A stretch of 64,000 nucleotides of DNA from Roseomonas sp. (GTDB lineage: Bacteria > Pseudomonadota > Alphaproteobacteria > Acetobacterales > Acetobacteraceae), in assembly GCA_031180725.1 (NCBI GenBank), contig JAPSLO010000008.1, positions 62,001 through 126,000 of the forward strand, in the 5' to 3' direction. The position numbers and the translations under genes were made by a program. Below, in pieces: positions 26,097 to 35,334 of this stretch (position 1 is the stretch's first letter; each line of letters starts with the position of its first letter). The notes beneath the pieces were generated by a model, which saw nothing but the letters and a program-made list of their open reading frames with translations, made no database searches and was not told where the DNA came from.

Positions 26097-27182
26097 ATGA
26101 CGATGACTCGTCGCCAACTCCTAGCCGCTGCCGGCCTGACCGGCGGCACCGCCCTGGCCGGAGGTGCTCGGGCGCAACAGGGGCAGAAGCTGAACGTGGG
26201 ATTTGTACTGGTAGGTCCGATCGGCGATTACGGCTGGTCATACCAGCACGACCAGGGCCGGCGGAAGATGATGGAGGTATTGGGGGAGGAGCAGGTTTCC
26301 TCCACCGTCGTCGAGGCGGTGGCACCGCCGGATTTCGACCGCGTCGTCACCCAGCTGGCGCGTACGGGTCACCGGCTGATCTTCAGCACCTCCTTCACCT
26401 TCTACCAGCCAACCCTGCGGGTCGCGCCGCGCATGCCGAACATCAGCTTCGAAATCTGCACCGGCACCAACACCGCGCCGAACTGCGCTGTCTATGATGG
26501 CCGCTTCTATGAAGGACGCTATGTGCAGGGCGTGGTGGCAGCCCGGAAGTCGCGCAGCAAGGTCATCGGCTACGTTGCCGCCTTTCCAATCCCCGAGGTG
26601 ATCCACGGCATCAACACGCTTATGCGTGGCGCCTGGTCGGTGGACCCCGACATGAAGGTACGCGTGGTCTGGGCCAATACCTGGTTCGACCCGCCGCGCG
26701 AGGCCGACGCGGCCCGCGCCCTGATCGACCAGGGCTGCGACGTGCTCTGCCAGCACACGGACAGCCCCGCACCGCTGCAACTAGCGGAACAGCGCGGCAT
26801 CTACGCCTTCGGCCAATCCAGTGACATGACACGCTTCGCCCCGCGCGCCCACCTCTTCAGCAGCATCGATGAGTGGGGCGACTACTATGTCAGCCGTGCC
26901 CGGGCGGTCATGGATGGCAGCTGGCGCCCGACCGACACCTGGGGCGGGCTGGATTCCGGCATGCTGCGCCTGTCGCCCTTCACCAATATGACGCCAGAGG
27001 AGCAATCCGAGGCGGTGCGCGTGGCGGAAGCAATTCGCACCGGGCAGCTTCACTGCTTCGAGGGCCCAATTGTTCGCCAGTCCGGCACGCAGGTGCTGCC
27101 CGCCGGGCAGCGCCTGTCCGATGCGCAGATCAAGGCGATGAACTACTTCTACCGCGGCATTGACGCGACCATCCCGGGCTGA
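26097..27182 (+). CDS. BMP-family ABC transporter substrate-binding protein
   Basis: A 361-residue periplasmic receptor. The N-terminus MTMTRRQLLAAAGLTGG has the RR of a Tat signal, with cleavage likely after ARA. The body shows the BMP (PnrA-like) fold features: VGFVLVGPIGDYGWSYQHDQGR, FSTSFTFYQPTLRVA, NCAVYDGRFYEGRYVQG, VIGYVAAFPIPEVIHGIN and DVLCQHTDSPAPL. BMP receptors bind purine nucleosides in characterised cases. It lies last in the importer operon, 136 bases after the second permease, with GGAAGGAG upstream. An upstream RTX nucleotidase could make its ligand. Confidence 0.88.
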   Translation: MTMTRRQLLAAAGLTGGTALAGGARAQQGQKLNVGFVLVGPIGDYGWSYQHDQGRRKMMEVLGEEQVSSTVVEAVAPPDFDRVVTQLARTGHRLIFSTSFTFYQPTLRVAPRMPNISFEICTGTNTAPNCAVYDGRFYEGRYVQGVVAARKSRSKVIGYVAAFPIPEVIHGINTLMRGAWSVDPDMKVRVVWANTWFDPPREADAARALIDQGCDVLCQHTDSPAPLQLAEQRGIYAFGQSSDMTRFAPRAHLFSSIDEWGDYYVSRARAVMDGSWRPTDTWGGLDSGMLRLSPFTNMTPEEQSEAVRVAEAIRTGQLHCFEGPIVRQSGTQVLPAGQRLSDAQIKAMNYFYRGIDATIPG

Positions 27183-27264
27183 AGATTAGATTGACACCCT
27201 GGCGCGTGCCCGTCGGCACCAGCGACGGTGAGCTTCCAGTGCTATCTTAATGGCGGCTGATCCG

Positions 27265-27301
27265 TTCCCCAGCCACATCGCGGCGCAATGTGGCTGGGGA
27301 A
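27265..27301. terminator. Bidirectional hairpin terminator between convergent genes
   Basis: TTCCCCAGCCACAT (27265-27278) and its exact reverse complement (27288-27301) make a 14-bp perfect stem with a 9-base loop. It sits between the stop of the BMP receptor gene (27182) and the stop of the giant RTX gene (27319, minus strand), so it can serve both transcripts. Confidence 0.8.
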
Positions 27302-27318
27302 CCAGAAATCCGCCGATG

Positions 27319-30300
27319 TCAGCCCACCACCAGGAAGTCGCTGGCCGTCAGCGCAGGCTTCGTCGCAAAGGTGGCAATCACCACCCCGGAGCCCTCCCCT
27401 GTCCCATTACCGTCCCAGGACAGGACGCCGGTAGCAGTGTTGTAGACGAATTGCGGACCCGCCGTGGTCGCTGCGTCCAGGGCGAAGTGCGCGGGATCGA
27501 GCGCACCCAATGCCAGCACGCTGCTGAAGGCTGCACGGGAGAGCCAGACGATATCCTCACCCTGCGTGAAGTCAGTCACCACGTCCGACGCGCCGGCCTG
27601 CCGATGGCCGAAGCGGAAGATGTCGGCACCCTCTCCACCGAACAGCGTGTCCGATCCCTGTTCGCCATCCAGTAGATCGTCCCCCGCGCCGCCGGCGAGG
27701 CTGTCCGACGCTGTGCCGCCCTGCAGCGTATCCGCGCCGCCGCCGCCCGAGAGCACGTCATAGCCGCCCCTCCCCTCCAGCCGGTTCGCTGCACCATTGC
27801 CCGTCATGACATTGCGCTGGTCGCTACCTATGCCGTCGATGGCGGCGCTGCCGAGCAGCACGAGCTGCTCGAAATCCGCGGAGAGGGTCCAGCTCACCGA
27901 AGCACGGACCACCTCGGTGCCACCAGTGTCGGAGAGGACGTCTCCAGCACTGTCCACGACGTAGACATCATTGCCCGTGCCGCCCACCAGACTGTCGTCG
28001 CCTCGGCCACCATCGAGCGTGTCCGCTCCCTCATTACCCAGCAGAGTGTCCGAGCCGGCTGAGCCATACAGGCGATTGTTTGCCGCATTGCCTTCGATGC
28101 GGTTGGCCTGCCCATTGCCGGTACCGTTGAACGCCCCGTCGCCGGACAGCACCAGGTGTTCGACATTGCCGCCTAGCGTATGGCTGGCCCACGCAAAGAC
28201 GGTATCCACGCCCTGGCCCGCCAGTTCCACGACAACATCGGCAGCATCGTCCACAATGTAGATATCGGCGCCGCTGCCGCCGGCCATGCTGTCAGCGCCG
28301 GTGCCGCCATCCAGCGTATCCGCACCGCCGCCGCCGTGGAGCGTATCGGCGCCGCCGAGACCCTCCAGCAACTCCGCCACTCCCGTGCCGGTCAGGACGT
28401 TCGCCGCTTCATCGCCCCGGATCGGCTCCGGTGGTGTTACCGTGACGCTCACCACAGCCTGGGGAGAGGCGAGGCTGCCGTCGCTGGCCGTGAAGGCGAA
28501 GCTCACATCGCCAGTGAAGCCTTCGTTCGGCACGAACCACAGCGCCAGCGCATCGCCAGTGGCCGGATAGGCCACGCCAGCTTGGGCCAGCATCGTGCGT
28601 GCAGCATCCAGGTAGAGTTTTCCGCCCGTGGGCAATGCGGCCAGGGTGAAGCTGGCCACCGGGCCCTCTGCGTCGCTGGCCGTCAGGTTCAACGCCAACA
28701 CCGCATTCTGCGCGATGCTGCCGGCGAAGGAGCTGGCGACCGGCGCCGTATTCACATCGTCATCCTGGATCGTCACCGTCGCATCGGGGTTGTCGCCCAG
28801 GATTGCACCGGACGGCGTCAGCAACTCCACCAGGAAGGTCTCGTTCCCCTCGGACAGTGCATCGCCCAGCAGGGTAATGGTGATGGTCCGGCTCGTCTCA
28901 CCGGCACCGAATTGCAGAGTGCCGGCTGCCGAGATGTAGTCCTGCCCGGCTACCGCCATGCCATCAACGGTACGCCAGGCAACCGTGACTGGCGCCACGG
29001 GCGCGGCATCCAGTGTGACGGTGAAGGTCAAGGTTCGGGTCGCGCCGGAATTCCCTTCCGTCTCGCTGACGTCGCCGGAGAGGGAGACGCGGACGTCATC
29101 GTTCAGGATGCGGCCCACGCCAACCCCATCGGCGATGATCGCGCCGGACGCGTTGGAAAGAGTGAGGTTCAGCGTCTCATCCGCTTCATTCACCGTGTCG
29201 CCGTAGATGGGCACCATGACGGTCTTCACCGTCTCGCCAGGCGCGAAGGTCAGCGTGCCCGATCCGGCCTGGTAGTCCTGGCCCGCGGTCGCGGTGCCGT
29301 CACCGGTCGCCCAGGCGACGGTGACATTGGTGGTCGCGGCGCCGGTCAGGCCCACCTTGAAGGCCATGTATTTCTGGCCGTTGTCACCTTCCACCACCAC
29401 GCCGTCGGAGACGGAGACGAAGCGCGAGGCGGAACCGCCGGCGAACTGGAACAGCTCCACATTCGTCAGCCGATCCGTGCCATCCGTGCCGTTGTTGAGG
29501 TGGCGGACAATGAAGGCTTCTCCGTCGAAGGTGATCTCGTAAGCCGACTGCGCCGCCGAGAAGACGACCGTGTCCACCTCCGTGCCGCCGTCGATCGTAT
29601 CGTTGCCGGCGCCGCCCACGATCCTATCGGCGCTCGCCCCGCCAGAGATATTGTCGTGGCCCGCCCCGCCCTGCAGGGTGTCCGCTCCGTCCTGGCCGGC
29701 CAGCACGTCATCGCCGTCCTCGCCGGTCAGCTCGTCATTGTCGGCGCCGCCCTCCAGCGTATCGGCGTTACTGCCGCCATAAAGGTTGTCATTTCCGAAG
29801 CCGCCGCGCAGCAGATCGTTACCAGCGCCGCCGTAGAGGTGATCGATGTCCGCGCCGCCTTCCATGGTATCGGCGTCCTCGCCGCCATCCAGCGTGTCGC
29901 GTCCATTGCCGCCGTCCAGCTGGTCCGCGCCGGCGTCGCCGCGGAGTTGGTCATTGGCATCGCCCCCGCTCAGCGTATCGGCACCCGCGCCGCCGGACAG
30001 ATCGTCCTGCCCGCCATTGCCGAGGAGCATATCGGCGCCACCCTGGCCGCGAATGGTATCCGGCAGGTCGTCGCCCACGATGGTATCGGCGTCCTCCGTA
30101 CCGCGGCGCACGCCGAAGATGTAGCTGAAGTCGCTGGTGGCGAAGTCGACGGTGCCATCAAAATCAACCACCAGGTCGCTGTTGTTGATCACCCCATCGT
30201 CGTTGATGTCGATCATCAACCGCGTCCGGTCACCGGAGTGCGTGTAGAAGACGTCGGCAAAACCGTCACCGCCGAACGGCACGCCGCTGGCGACCGCGCC

Positions 30301-33300
30301 CGCGTTGAAGGCCAGCGGACGTGTGAAGTAGGTGGTGCTGATAGCGATCAGGTCTTGCCCCTTCTCGAAATCTGTCACCCGCGTCGTCGCCAGCAGATGG
30401 GAACCCGGTGTGCCGCTGACGATCGACAAGCTGAACAGATCCGCGCCGACGCCGCCGGTCAGCGTATCGGCCCCGTCCGAATAAAGCGTGTCGGAGCCGA
30501 TCCCGCCCGTGACCAGGTCGGCCTCCTGACCGCCCGACAGGAGGTCATTGCCGTCACCACCCGCCAGCGTGTCGCGGCCGGTATAGCCGGAAAGACTATC
30601 ATTTCCATCGCCGCCCAGCAGGACGTCGGCGCCCGCATCGCCATCCAGCGTGTCGTTCCCCGCGGCGCCGTCAAGGCTGTCGCCATCATCGCCGCCTGCC
30701 AGCGTGTCATTCGCCTCGCCACCCAGCAGCGTGTCCGCTCCCGCGTCGCCGCGGAGGTAATCCGCGCCCTCCCCGCCGCGCAGCAGATCATTGAGCAGGC
30801 CGCCATAGGCGTGGTCGTTGCCTGCCTCGCCATCCAGCGTGTCAGCGCCGTCGCCGCCGGTCAGCTGGTCGTTGCCCACGCCCCCGAACAGGCGGTCGTT
30901 ATCGGCGTCGCCGTACAAGCTGTCATTGCCGTCCTCGCCACGCAGCGTATCCGTGCCGGCGCCACCGAACAGCTCGTCCGCCCCGAGATCGCCGGCAATC
31001 CGGTCATTACCCCCCTGGCCGTAGATGCTGTCGTTGCCCGCGCCGCCGGTCAGGTTATCCGCAGCCGCCGTGCCGCGGCGCCAGCGGAACAGGCCGCTGA
31101 AATCAGCCGCAGTCAGGTTGATCAGGCCATCCAACACCAGCATGAAGTCGCTGCCGCTGATGATCCCGTCATCGTTCAGATCCATCAGCAGCGTCGTCTG
31201 GCCATTCTCGTGCCGATAGAAGACATCGGCAAAGCCGTCACCGCCGAAGGGCACGCCGCTGGCGACCGCGCCCGCATTGAAGGCCAACGGCCGCGCGTAA
31301 TAGGTGGTATTGACTGCGAATACGTCCTGACCGCGGACAAAATCGGTGATCCGGGCTGTTGCTGTCGGGCTGCTGGACGGCGTGCCGGAGACGATCGAGA
31401 GCCCGAACACATCCGCACCACCGGCGCCGATCAGCGTATCGGCGCCGCTTGCATACAGGGTGTCCGCGCCAGCGCCCCCATGCACGCTATCGGCATCGCC
31501 GCCGCCGTCAACGACGTCATTGCCGTTGCCGCCCACCAGTGTGTCCTGTCCCGCGTGCCCGTAAACCGAATCGTTGCCGTCCCCGGCCTCCAGGCGATCA
31601 TTGCCGCCGTCGCCGCTGAGCTGGTCATTGCCGATGCCGCCGCGGAGCAGATCATTGTCGTCGTCGCCGTAGAGCGAGTCGTTGCCATCCTCGCCTTCCA
31701 GGGTGTCCTGGCCGGCATTGCCGTAGAGGTAATCGTTCCCGAGCCCACCCTGGAGAGTGTCGCTGCCACTACCGGCAGTCAGGCTGTCGTTATCATTGCC
31801 GCCGAGCAAGGTGTCATTGCCATCACCGCCGATTAGCTCATCGGCGCCGATCCCGCCCACCAGGCTGTCATTGCCGACACTGCCGTAGAGGTCATCCGCG
31901 CCGTCGCCGCCATTCAGCGTATCGTTGCCCTCGCCCGCCTGCAGCACATCGGCCCCAAGGCCGCCGAGCATCAAATCGTCGCCTGCCACACCGTAGATTG
32001 TGTCATCAAGATCGCCGCCGGTCAGCGTATCAGCATTCGGTGTGCCTCGTGCCACGCGGAAGATCGCCGCAAAGTCGGCCGTGGTCAGGTCCTTCTCGCC
32101 CGCGATCTCCACCACGAGGTCGGAGCCGTCAATCTTCCCGTCGTCATTCGCGTCGATGTAAAGACGCGTCTGACCGCCCTCGAAGCGGTAGAAGACATCG
32201 GCCAGGCCGTCGCCGCCGTAGGGCACCACACCTGCCGCCTGCGCACCGGCATTGAAGACCAGGTTGCGACCGTAATAGGTCAGGTCGATGCTGATCTGGT
32301 CCACGCCCTGTTCGAAGCCCAGGATGCGAGTCGTGGCTGTCAGTGTGGAACCGGGTGTGCCGGAGACGAGGCTGAGGCGGTAGTTGTCGGCTCCCGCGCC
32401 TCCCTCAAGCGTATCCGCGCCCGCGCTGTACAGCGTGTCTGCGCCCTCGCCGGCCTGCACCAGATCGTTGCCGGAGCTGCCATTCAGCGCGTCGTTCCCG
32501 CCCTCGCCGACCAGCGTATCGGCACCGGCGCCGCCAACCAGCGTGTCATTGCCGGCGCCGCCGTTCAGCCGGTCATTATCGTCATCGCCGTCGAGCGAGT
32601 CGTTGCCCTGGCCGCCGACCAGCAGATCCTCGCCTGCACCGCCGCCCAGCGTATCGTTGCCGTCATCGTCTTGCAGCGTATCTGCCCCTGCCTCGCCATA
32701 GAGGTAGTCGGAGGCGGTGCCGCCGGTGAGCTGGTCGTTGCCATCGCCGCCATAGAGAGAGTCGTTCTCTGAACCGCCATCCAGCGTATCGTTCTCTGCA
32801 CCGCCGGTGAGATAGTCGTTATTCACTCCGCCCGCCAGGGAGTCTGCGCCCACATCGCCGCGGAGCGTGTCGTTGCCGAGATCGCCCAGCAACGTGTCGT
32901 TACCCTCTCCGCCCAGCAGGCTGTCGGGACCACCCCGGCCATCCAGCAGATCGTGGCCTTCCATGCCGTAGATCGTGTCGCCGGTGGTTTCGCCGATGAT
33001 CACGTCGTCGCCGACGCCGCCGCGGATCACCGCAAAACTATCGGCGAAATCACTGTAGGACAGGGTGTGCTGTCCCTGAATGTAGAGCAACAGATCGTTG
33101 GTGCCGAAGACCCCGTTGTCATCGATGTCGATGGCAATGCGCGTGCGGCCGGTGCCGGCATCGTAGTCCCAGATTGCATCCGCCAGGCCATCGCCGGCCA
33201 GCGGAAACTGCACGCCGCCGTTGCCGAAGGTGCCGTCAAAAAAGAAGGACTTGTAGCCATACCAGGCCAGCGGCAGCGATCCGTTGGAGAGCAGTTGGAT

Positions 33301-35145
33301 GACGTCCCCGCCGGTGCTGCCGCCGCCTTGGAAGTCTTGGATCAGGTTCGGCGTTGCAGCAGGCGAGGTGATGTTGCTGACCACGAAGCGGTCTTCGCCA
33401 GCGCCGCCTGCCAGGACATCCCTGCCCAGGGATGCCACCAGCGTGTCATTGCCCTCCCCGCCGTCGAGTGTATCGGCGCCTTGACCGCCGATCAGGCTGT
33501 CACCCGCCGCGCCGCCCTGCAGCACGTCGTTGTCGTCGCCACCTTCGAGTGTGTCGGCGCCTTCGCCGCCCTGCAGCAGGTCGTCGCCACTGCCGCCGTC
33601 GATGCGATCGTTGTCGGCATCGCCGCGCAGTGTATCAGCTCCGGTGTCGCCCTTCAGCGAGTCAGCACCCTGGCCGCCCGCGATCTGGTCGTTGCCCAGA
33701 CCGCCTTCCAGCGTGTCGTTGTCCTCGCCGCCATCCAGGCTGTCATTACCCTCGCCGCCGCCGAGGCTGTCTCCGCCAAGACCACCCAGGAGCGTATCCT
33801 GACCGGCCTCGCCCCCAATGTTGTCCGCACCGGCGTCTCCCGCGAGGCTGTCATTCCCCTCGCCGCCGCGTACAGTGTCGTTGCCTTCGTTGCCGGCGAG
33901 CGTGTCATCGCCACCGAATCCCATGATGGTCTCGGCGCCGATCGTGCCGATCTGGGAGTCGTTCGCGTCGGAGCCACGGATGAGCGCGAAGCCGGGCGTG
34001 AAGTCCGCGCCGCGCAGCGCATGGAAGCTGTTCAGGGCCACGACCTGATCACCGGCGTCCAAGACGCCGTCGTCATTGGTGTCGATGAAGAGCCAGGTGG
34101 AACCGTTGATGTGGCTGTAGAACGCATCGGCGTAACCATCGTTAGCGCCGCCTAGAGCGATGCCGATCGGGCTACCCGAGCCGTTCCAGCTGGTAGCGCG
34201 TGCGCCGTTATAGGCCAGGAGTCGAGAGCTGTTGTCCTTCGCCAGATCGATCAAATCGCCGCCGATCGCGCCGGCGCCCTGAAAATCCGTGATGGTGTCG
34301 AAGGCGCTCGCAGGGCTGTCATTGGTGGCACCAGGCCTGGCGATCAGGAACACATCGTCGCCTGCGCCACCGTTGAGGGCATCTCCCCCGGGTCCGCCGG
34401 CCAGGGTATCAGCGCCGTCTCCGCCACGGAGGACATCCGCACCGGCACCGCCGCGGATCGAATCGGCTCCCGCCCCGCCAGTGACGTCGAAGCGGCCATC
34501 GGTTTCGGCAGCGCCGTTGAAGCGCAGCGAGGAGCCGGCCGCCTGACCGGAGGCGTCCACGAACAGGATTTGCCCGGCCGCCGCGGCGCCGTCAGCTGTG
34601 GCAACGCGCAGGTTACCAGTGCCGATCGCCACGCGCTCGATGTTGCTCAGGTGCTGGCTGCCGAGGGTCATGTCGGAACTTGACGTGCCGGAAAGCAGCA
34701 GCGTGTCCGTGCCTGCACCTCCGTCGAAGCGGTCGTTGGTGGAGAGATAGGTGCCGGCCGAGATCACATCGTCACCTTCCCCTCCCTGGACAACGTCCTC
34801 GCCCTGGAAGGTCTCCAGTGTATCGGCGCCGCCCAGGCCGATCAGCTGGTCTGAGCCCGCGGTGCCGGTGACGAGATTGGCCCCGTCGTCCGCTGCGCTG
34901 GAATTCGTTTCGTCACCGATGCGCAGGCTGCCGGAGATGTTGGTGAAATTCGCGCCGCGAAGCTGCGCAAGGGAGATACCCGCGAGCCGCACCTGCTGGC
35001 CCCCCAGGGCGACAACCAAGTCGCCATCCACAGCGCTGAAGATCAGCGCCGTGGCACTCGTGCCGCTTGGCATCGCCAGGACGTCCGTCAGCGGGTTGAA
35101 GCTGACGGTGGTGCCGGCGGCGGCAGCGAAGTTGATCGTGGCCAT
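27319..35145 (-). CDS. Giant RTX/Calx-beta exoprotein with five interruptive EF-hand-like domains
   Basis: A 2608-residue acidic protein without a Sec signal. Residues 1-90 form a short N-terminal domain. RTX nonapeptide arrays (GGxGxDxLx) alternate with five related non-RTX domains at residues 262-391, 583-709, 918-1034, 1243-1358 and 1567-1682, each containing a calcium-loop motif of the DxNDDG type. Then come a linker domain (1855-1900), two Calx-beta domains (about 1910-2015 and 2019-2130, each with a GDxxxEGNETF or GDTVNEADETL strand), a cadherin-like domain (about 2132-2235), further RTX runs, and a hydrophobic C-terminal type I secretion-like tail ending ASDFLVVG. It is most likely a calcium-dependent surface, adhesion or matrix protein. 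No catalytic domain was recognised. GAGGGA lies 10 bases before the ATG. Confidence 0.88.
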   Translation of the reverse strand: MATINFAAAAGTTVSFNPLTDVLAMPSGTSATALIFSAVDGDLVVALGGQQVRLAGISLAQLRGANFTNISGSLRIGDETNSSAADDGANLVTGTAGSDQLIGLGGADTLETFQGEDVVQGGEGDDVISAGTYLSTNDRFDGGAGTDTLLLSGTSSSDMTLGSQHLSNIERVAIGTGNLRVATADGAAAAGQILFVDASGQAAGSSLRFNGAAETDGRFDVTGGAGADSIRGGAGADVLRGGDGADTLAGGPGGDALNGGAGDDVFLIARPGATNDSPASAFDTITDFQGAGAIGGDLIDLAKDNSSRLLAYNGARATSWNGSGSPIGIALGGANDGYADAFYSHINGSTWLFIDTNDDGVLDAGDQVVALNSFHALRGADFTPGFALIRGSDANDSQIGTIGAETIMGFGGDDTLAGNEGNDTVRGGEGNDSLAGDAGADNIGGEAGQDTLLGGLGGDSLGGGEGNDSLDGGEDNDTLEGGLGNDQIAGGQGADSLKGDTGADTLRGDADNDRIDGGSGDDLLQGGEGADTLEGGDDNDVLQGGAAGDSLIGGQGADTLDGGEGNDTLVASLGRDVLAGGAGEDRFVVSNITSPAATPNLIQDFQGGGSTGGDVIQLLSNGSLPLAWYGYKSFFFDGTFGNGGVQFPLAGDGLADAIWDYDAGTGRTRIAIDIDDNGVFGTNDLLLYIQGQHTLSYSDFADSFAVIRGGVGDDVIIGETTGDTIYGMEGHDLLDGRGGPDSLLGGEGNDTLLGDLGNDTLRGDVGADSLAGGVNNDYLTGGAENDTLDGGSENDSLYGGDGNDQLTGGTASDYLYGEAGADTLQDDDGNDTLGGGAGEDLLVGGQGNDSLDGDDDNDRLNGGAGNDTLVGGAGADTLVGEGGNDALNGSSGNDLVQAGEGADTLYSAGADTLEGGAGADNYRLSLVSGTPGSTLTATTRILGFEQGVDQISIDLTYYGRNLVFNAGAQAAGVVPYGGDGLADVFYRFEGGQTRLYIDANDDGKIDGSDLVVEIAGEKDLTTADFAAIFRVARGTPNADTLTGGDLDDTIYGVAGDDLMLGGLGADVLQAGEGNDTLNGGDGADDLYGSVGNDSLVGGIGADELIGGDGNDTLLGGNDNDSLTAGSGSDTLQGGLGNDYLYGNAGQDTLEGEDGNDSLYGDDDNDLLRGGIGNDQLSGDGGNDRLEAGDGNDSVYGHAGQDTLVGGNGNDVVDGGGDADSVHGGAGADTLYASGADTLIGAGGADVFGLSIVSGTPSSSPTATARITDFVRGQDVFAVNTTYYARPLAFNAGAVASGVPFGGDGFADVFYRHENGQTTLLMDLNDDGIISGSDFMLVLDGLINLTAADFSGLFRWRRGTAAADNLTGGAGNDSIYGQGGNDRIAGDLGADELFGGAGTDTLRGEDGNDSLYGDADNDRLFGGVGNDQLTGGDGADTLDGEAGNDHAYGGLLNDLLRGGEGADYLRGDAGADTLLGGEANDTLAGGDDGDSLDGAAGNDTLDGDAGADVLLGGDGNDSLSGYTGRDTLAGGDGNDLLSGGQEADLVTGGIGSDTLYSDGADTLTGGVGADLFSLSIVSGTPGSHLLATTRVTDFEKGQDLIAISTTYFTRPLAFNAGAVASGVPFGGDGFADVFYTHSGDRTRLMIDINDDGVINNSDLVVDFDGTVDFATSDFSYIFGVRRGTEDADTIVGDDLPDTIRGQGGADMLLGNGGQDDLSGGAGADTLSGGDANDQLRGDAGADQLDGGNGRDTLDGGEDADTMEGGADIDHLYGGAGNDLLRGGFGNDNLYGGSNADTLEGGADNDELTGEDGDDVLAGQDGADTLQGGAGHDNISGGASADRIVGGAGNDTIDGGTEVDTVVFSAAQSAYEITFDGEAFIVRHLNNGTDGTDRLTNVELFQFAGGSASRFVSVSDGVVVEGDNGQKYMAFKVGLTGAATTNVTVAWATGDGTATAGQDYQAGSGTLTFAPGETVKTVMVPIYGDTVNEADETLNLTLSNASGAIIADGVGVGRILNDDVRVSLSGDVSETEGNSGATRTLTFTVTLDAAPVAPVTVAWRTVDGMAVAGQDYISAAGTLQFGAGETSRTITITLLGDALSEGNETFLVELLTPSGAILGDNPDATVTIQDDDVNTAPVASSFAGSIAQNAVLALNLTASDAEGPVASFTLAALPTGGKLYLDAARTMLAQAGVAYPATGDALALWFVPNEGFTGDVSFAFTASDGSLASPQAVVSVTVTPPEPIRGDEAANVLTGTGVAELLEGLGGADTLHGGGGADTLDGGTGADSMAGGSGADIYIVDDAADVVVELAGQGVDTVFAWASHTLGGNVEHLVLSGDGAFNGTGNGQANRIEGNAANNRLYGSAGSDTLLGNEGADTLDGGRGDDSLVGGTGNDVYVVDSAGDVLSDTGGTEVVRASVSWTLSADFEQLVLLGSAAIDGIGSDQRNVMTGNGAANRLEGRGGYDVLSGGGGADTLQGGTASDSLAGGAGDDLLDGEQGSDTLFGGEGADIFRFGHRQAGASDVVTDFTQGEDIVWLSRAAFSSVLALGALDPAHFALDAATTAGPQFVYNTATGVLSWDGNGTGEGSGVVIATFATKPALTASDFLVVG
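30100..34362 (-). repeat. Five-copy higher-order coding repeat inside the RTX gene
   Basis: Five copies of an interruptive domain (33973-34362, 33019-33399, 32044-32394, 31072-31419, 30100-30447) are separated by RTX arrays. The first Asp codon of each calcium-loop motif lies at 34083, 33129, 32154, 31182 and 30210. The periods are therefore 954, 975, 972 and 972 bases. The RTX arrays between copies 2-3, 3-4 and 4-5 are each 208 residues, about 23 nonapeptides. Confidence 0.9.
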
Positions 35146-35334
35146 GATTCGGGCGTCCCTCGGAACGGCAGTCGCGCCTTCCTAGAGGGGCTGGATTGCC
35201 GGGCTGTGTCGGATCCAGAAAAAATTGGGTTTCGTGACGATGTCGCGTATTTCGTGTGTTTCACGCCTGACATGTGGCGGGCGGGATGCGGCGCGCATCA
35301 CTGTCGCCCGCCTCAGTAGGCGGAGGGCGCCGAT

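Noticed and set aside
28180-31836. A 1218-codon open frame on the plus strand opposite the RTX gene
   Set aside because: It is the mirror image of a repetitive GC-rich coding sequence. Its translation is a Val/Ala/Ile-rich low-information repeat following the RTX periodicity, with no domain or ribosome-binding site.
27319-35145. Short regularly spaced repeats resembling a CRISPR array
   Set aside because: The 27-base periodicity is the codon pattern of RTX nonapeptides in one continuous reading frame; repeats are degenerate and there are no conserved direct repeats with unique spacers.
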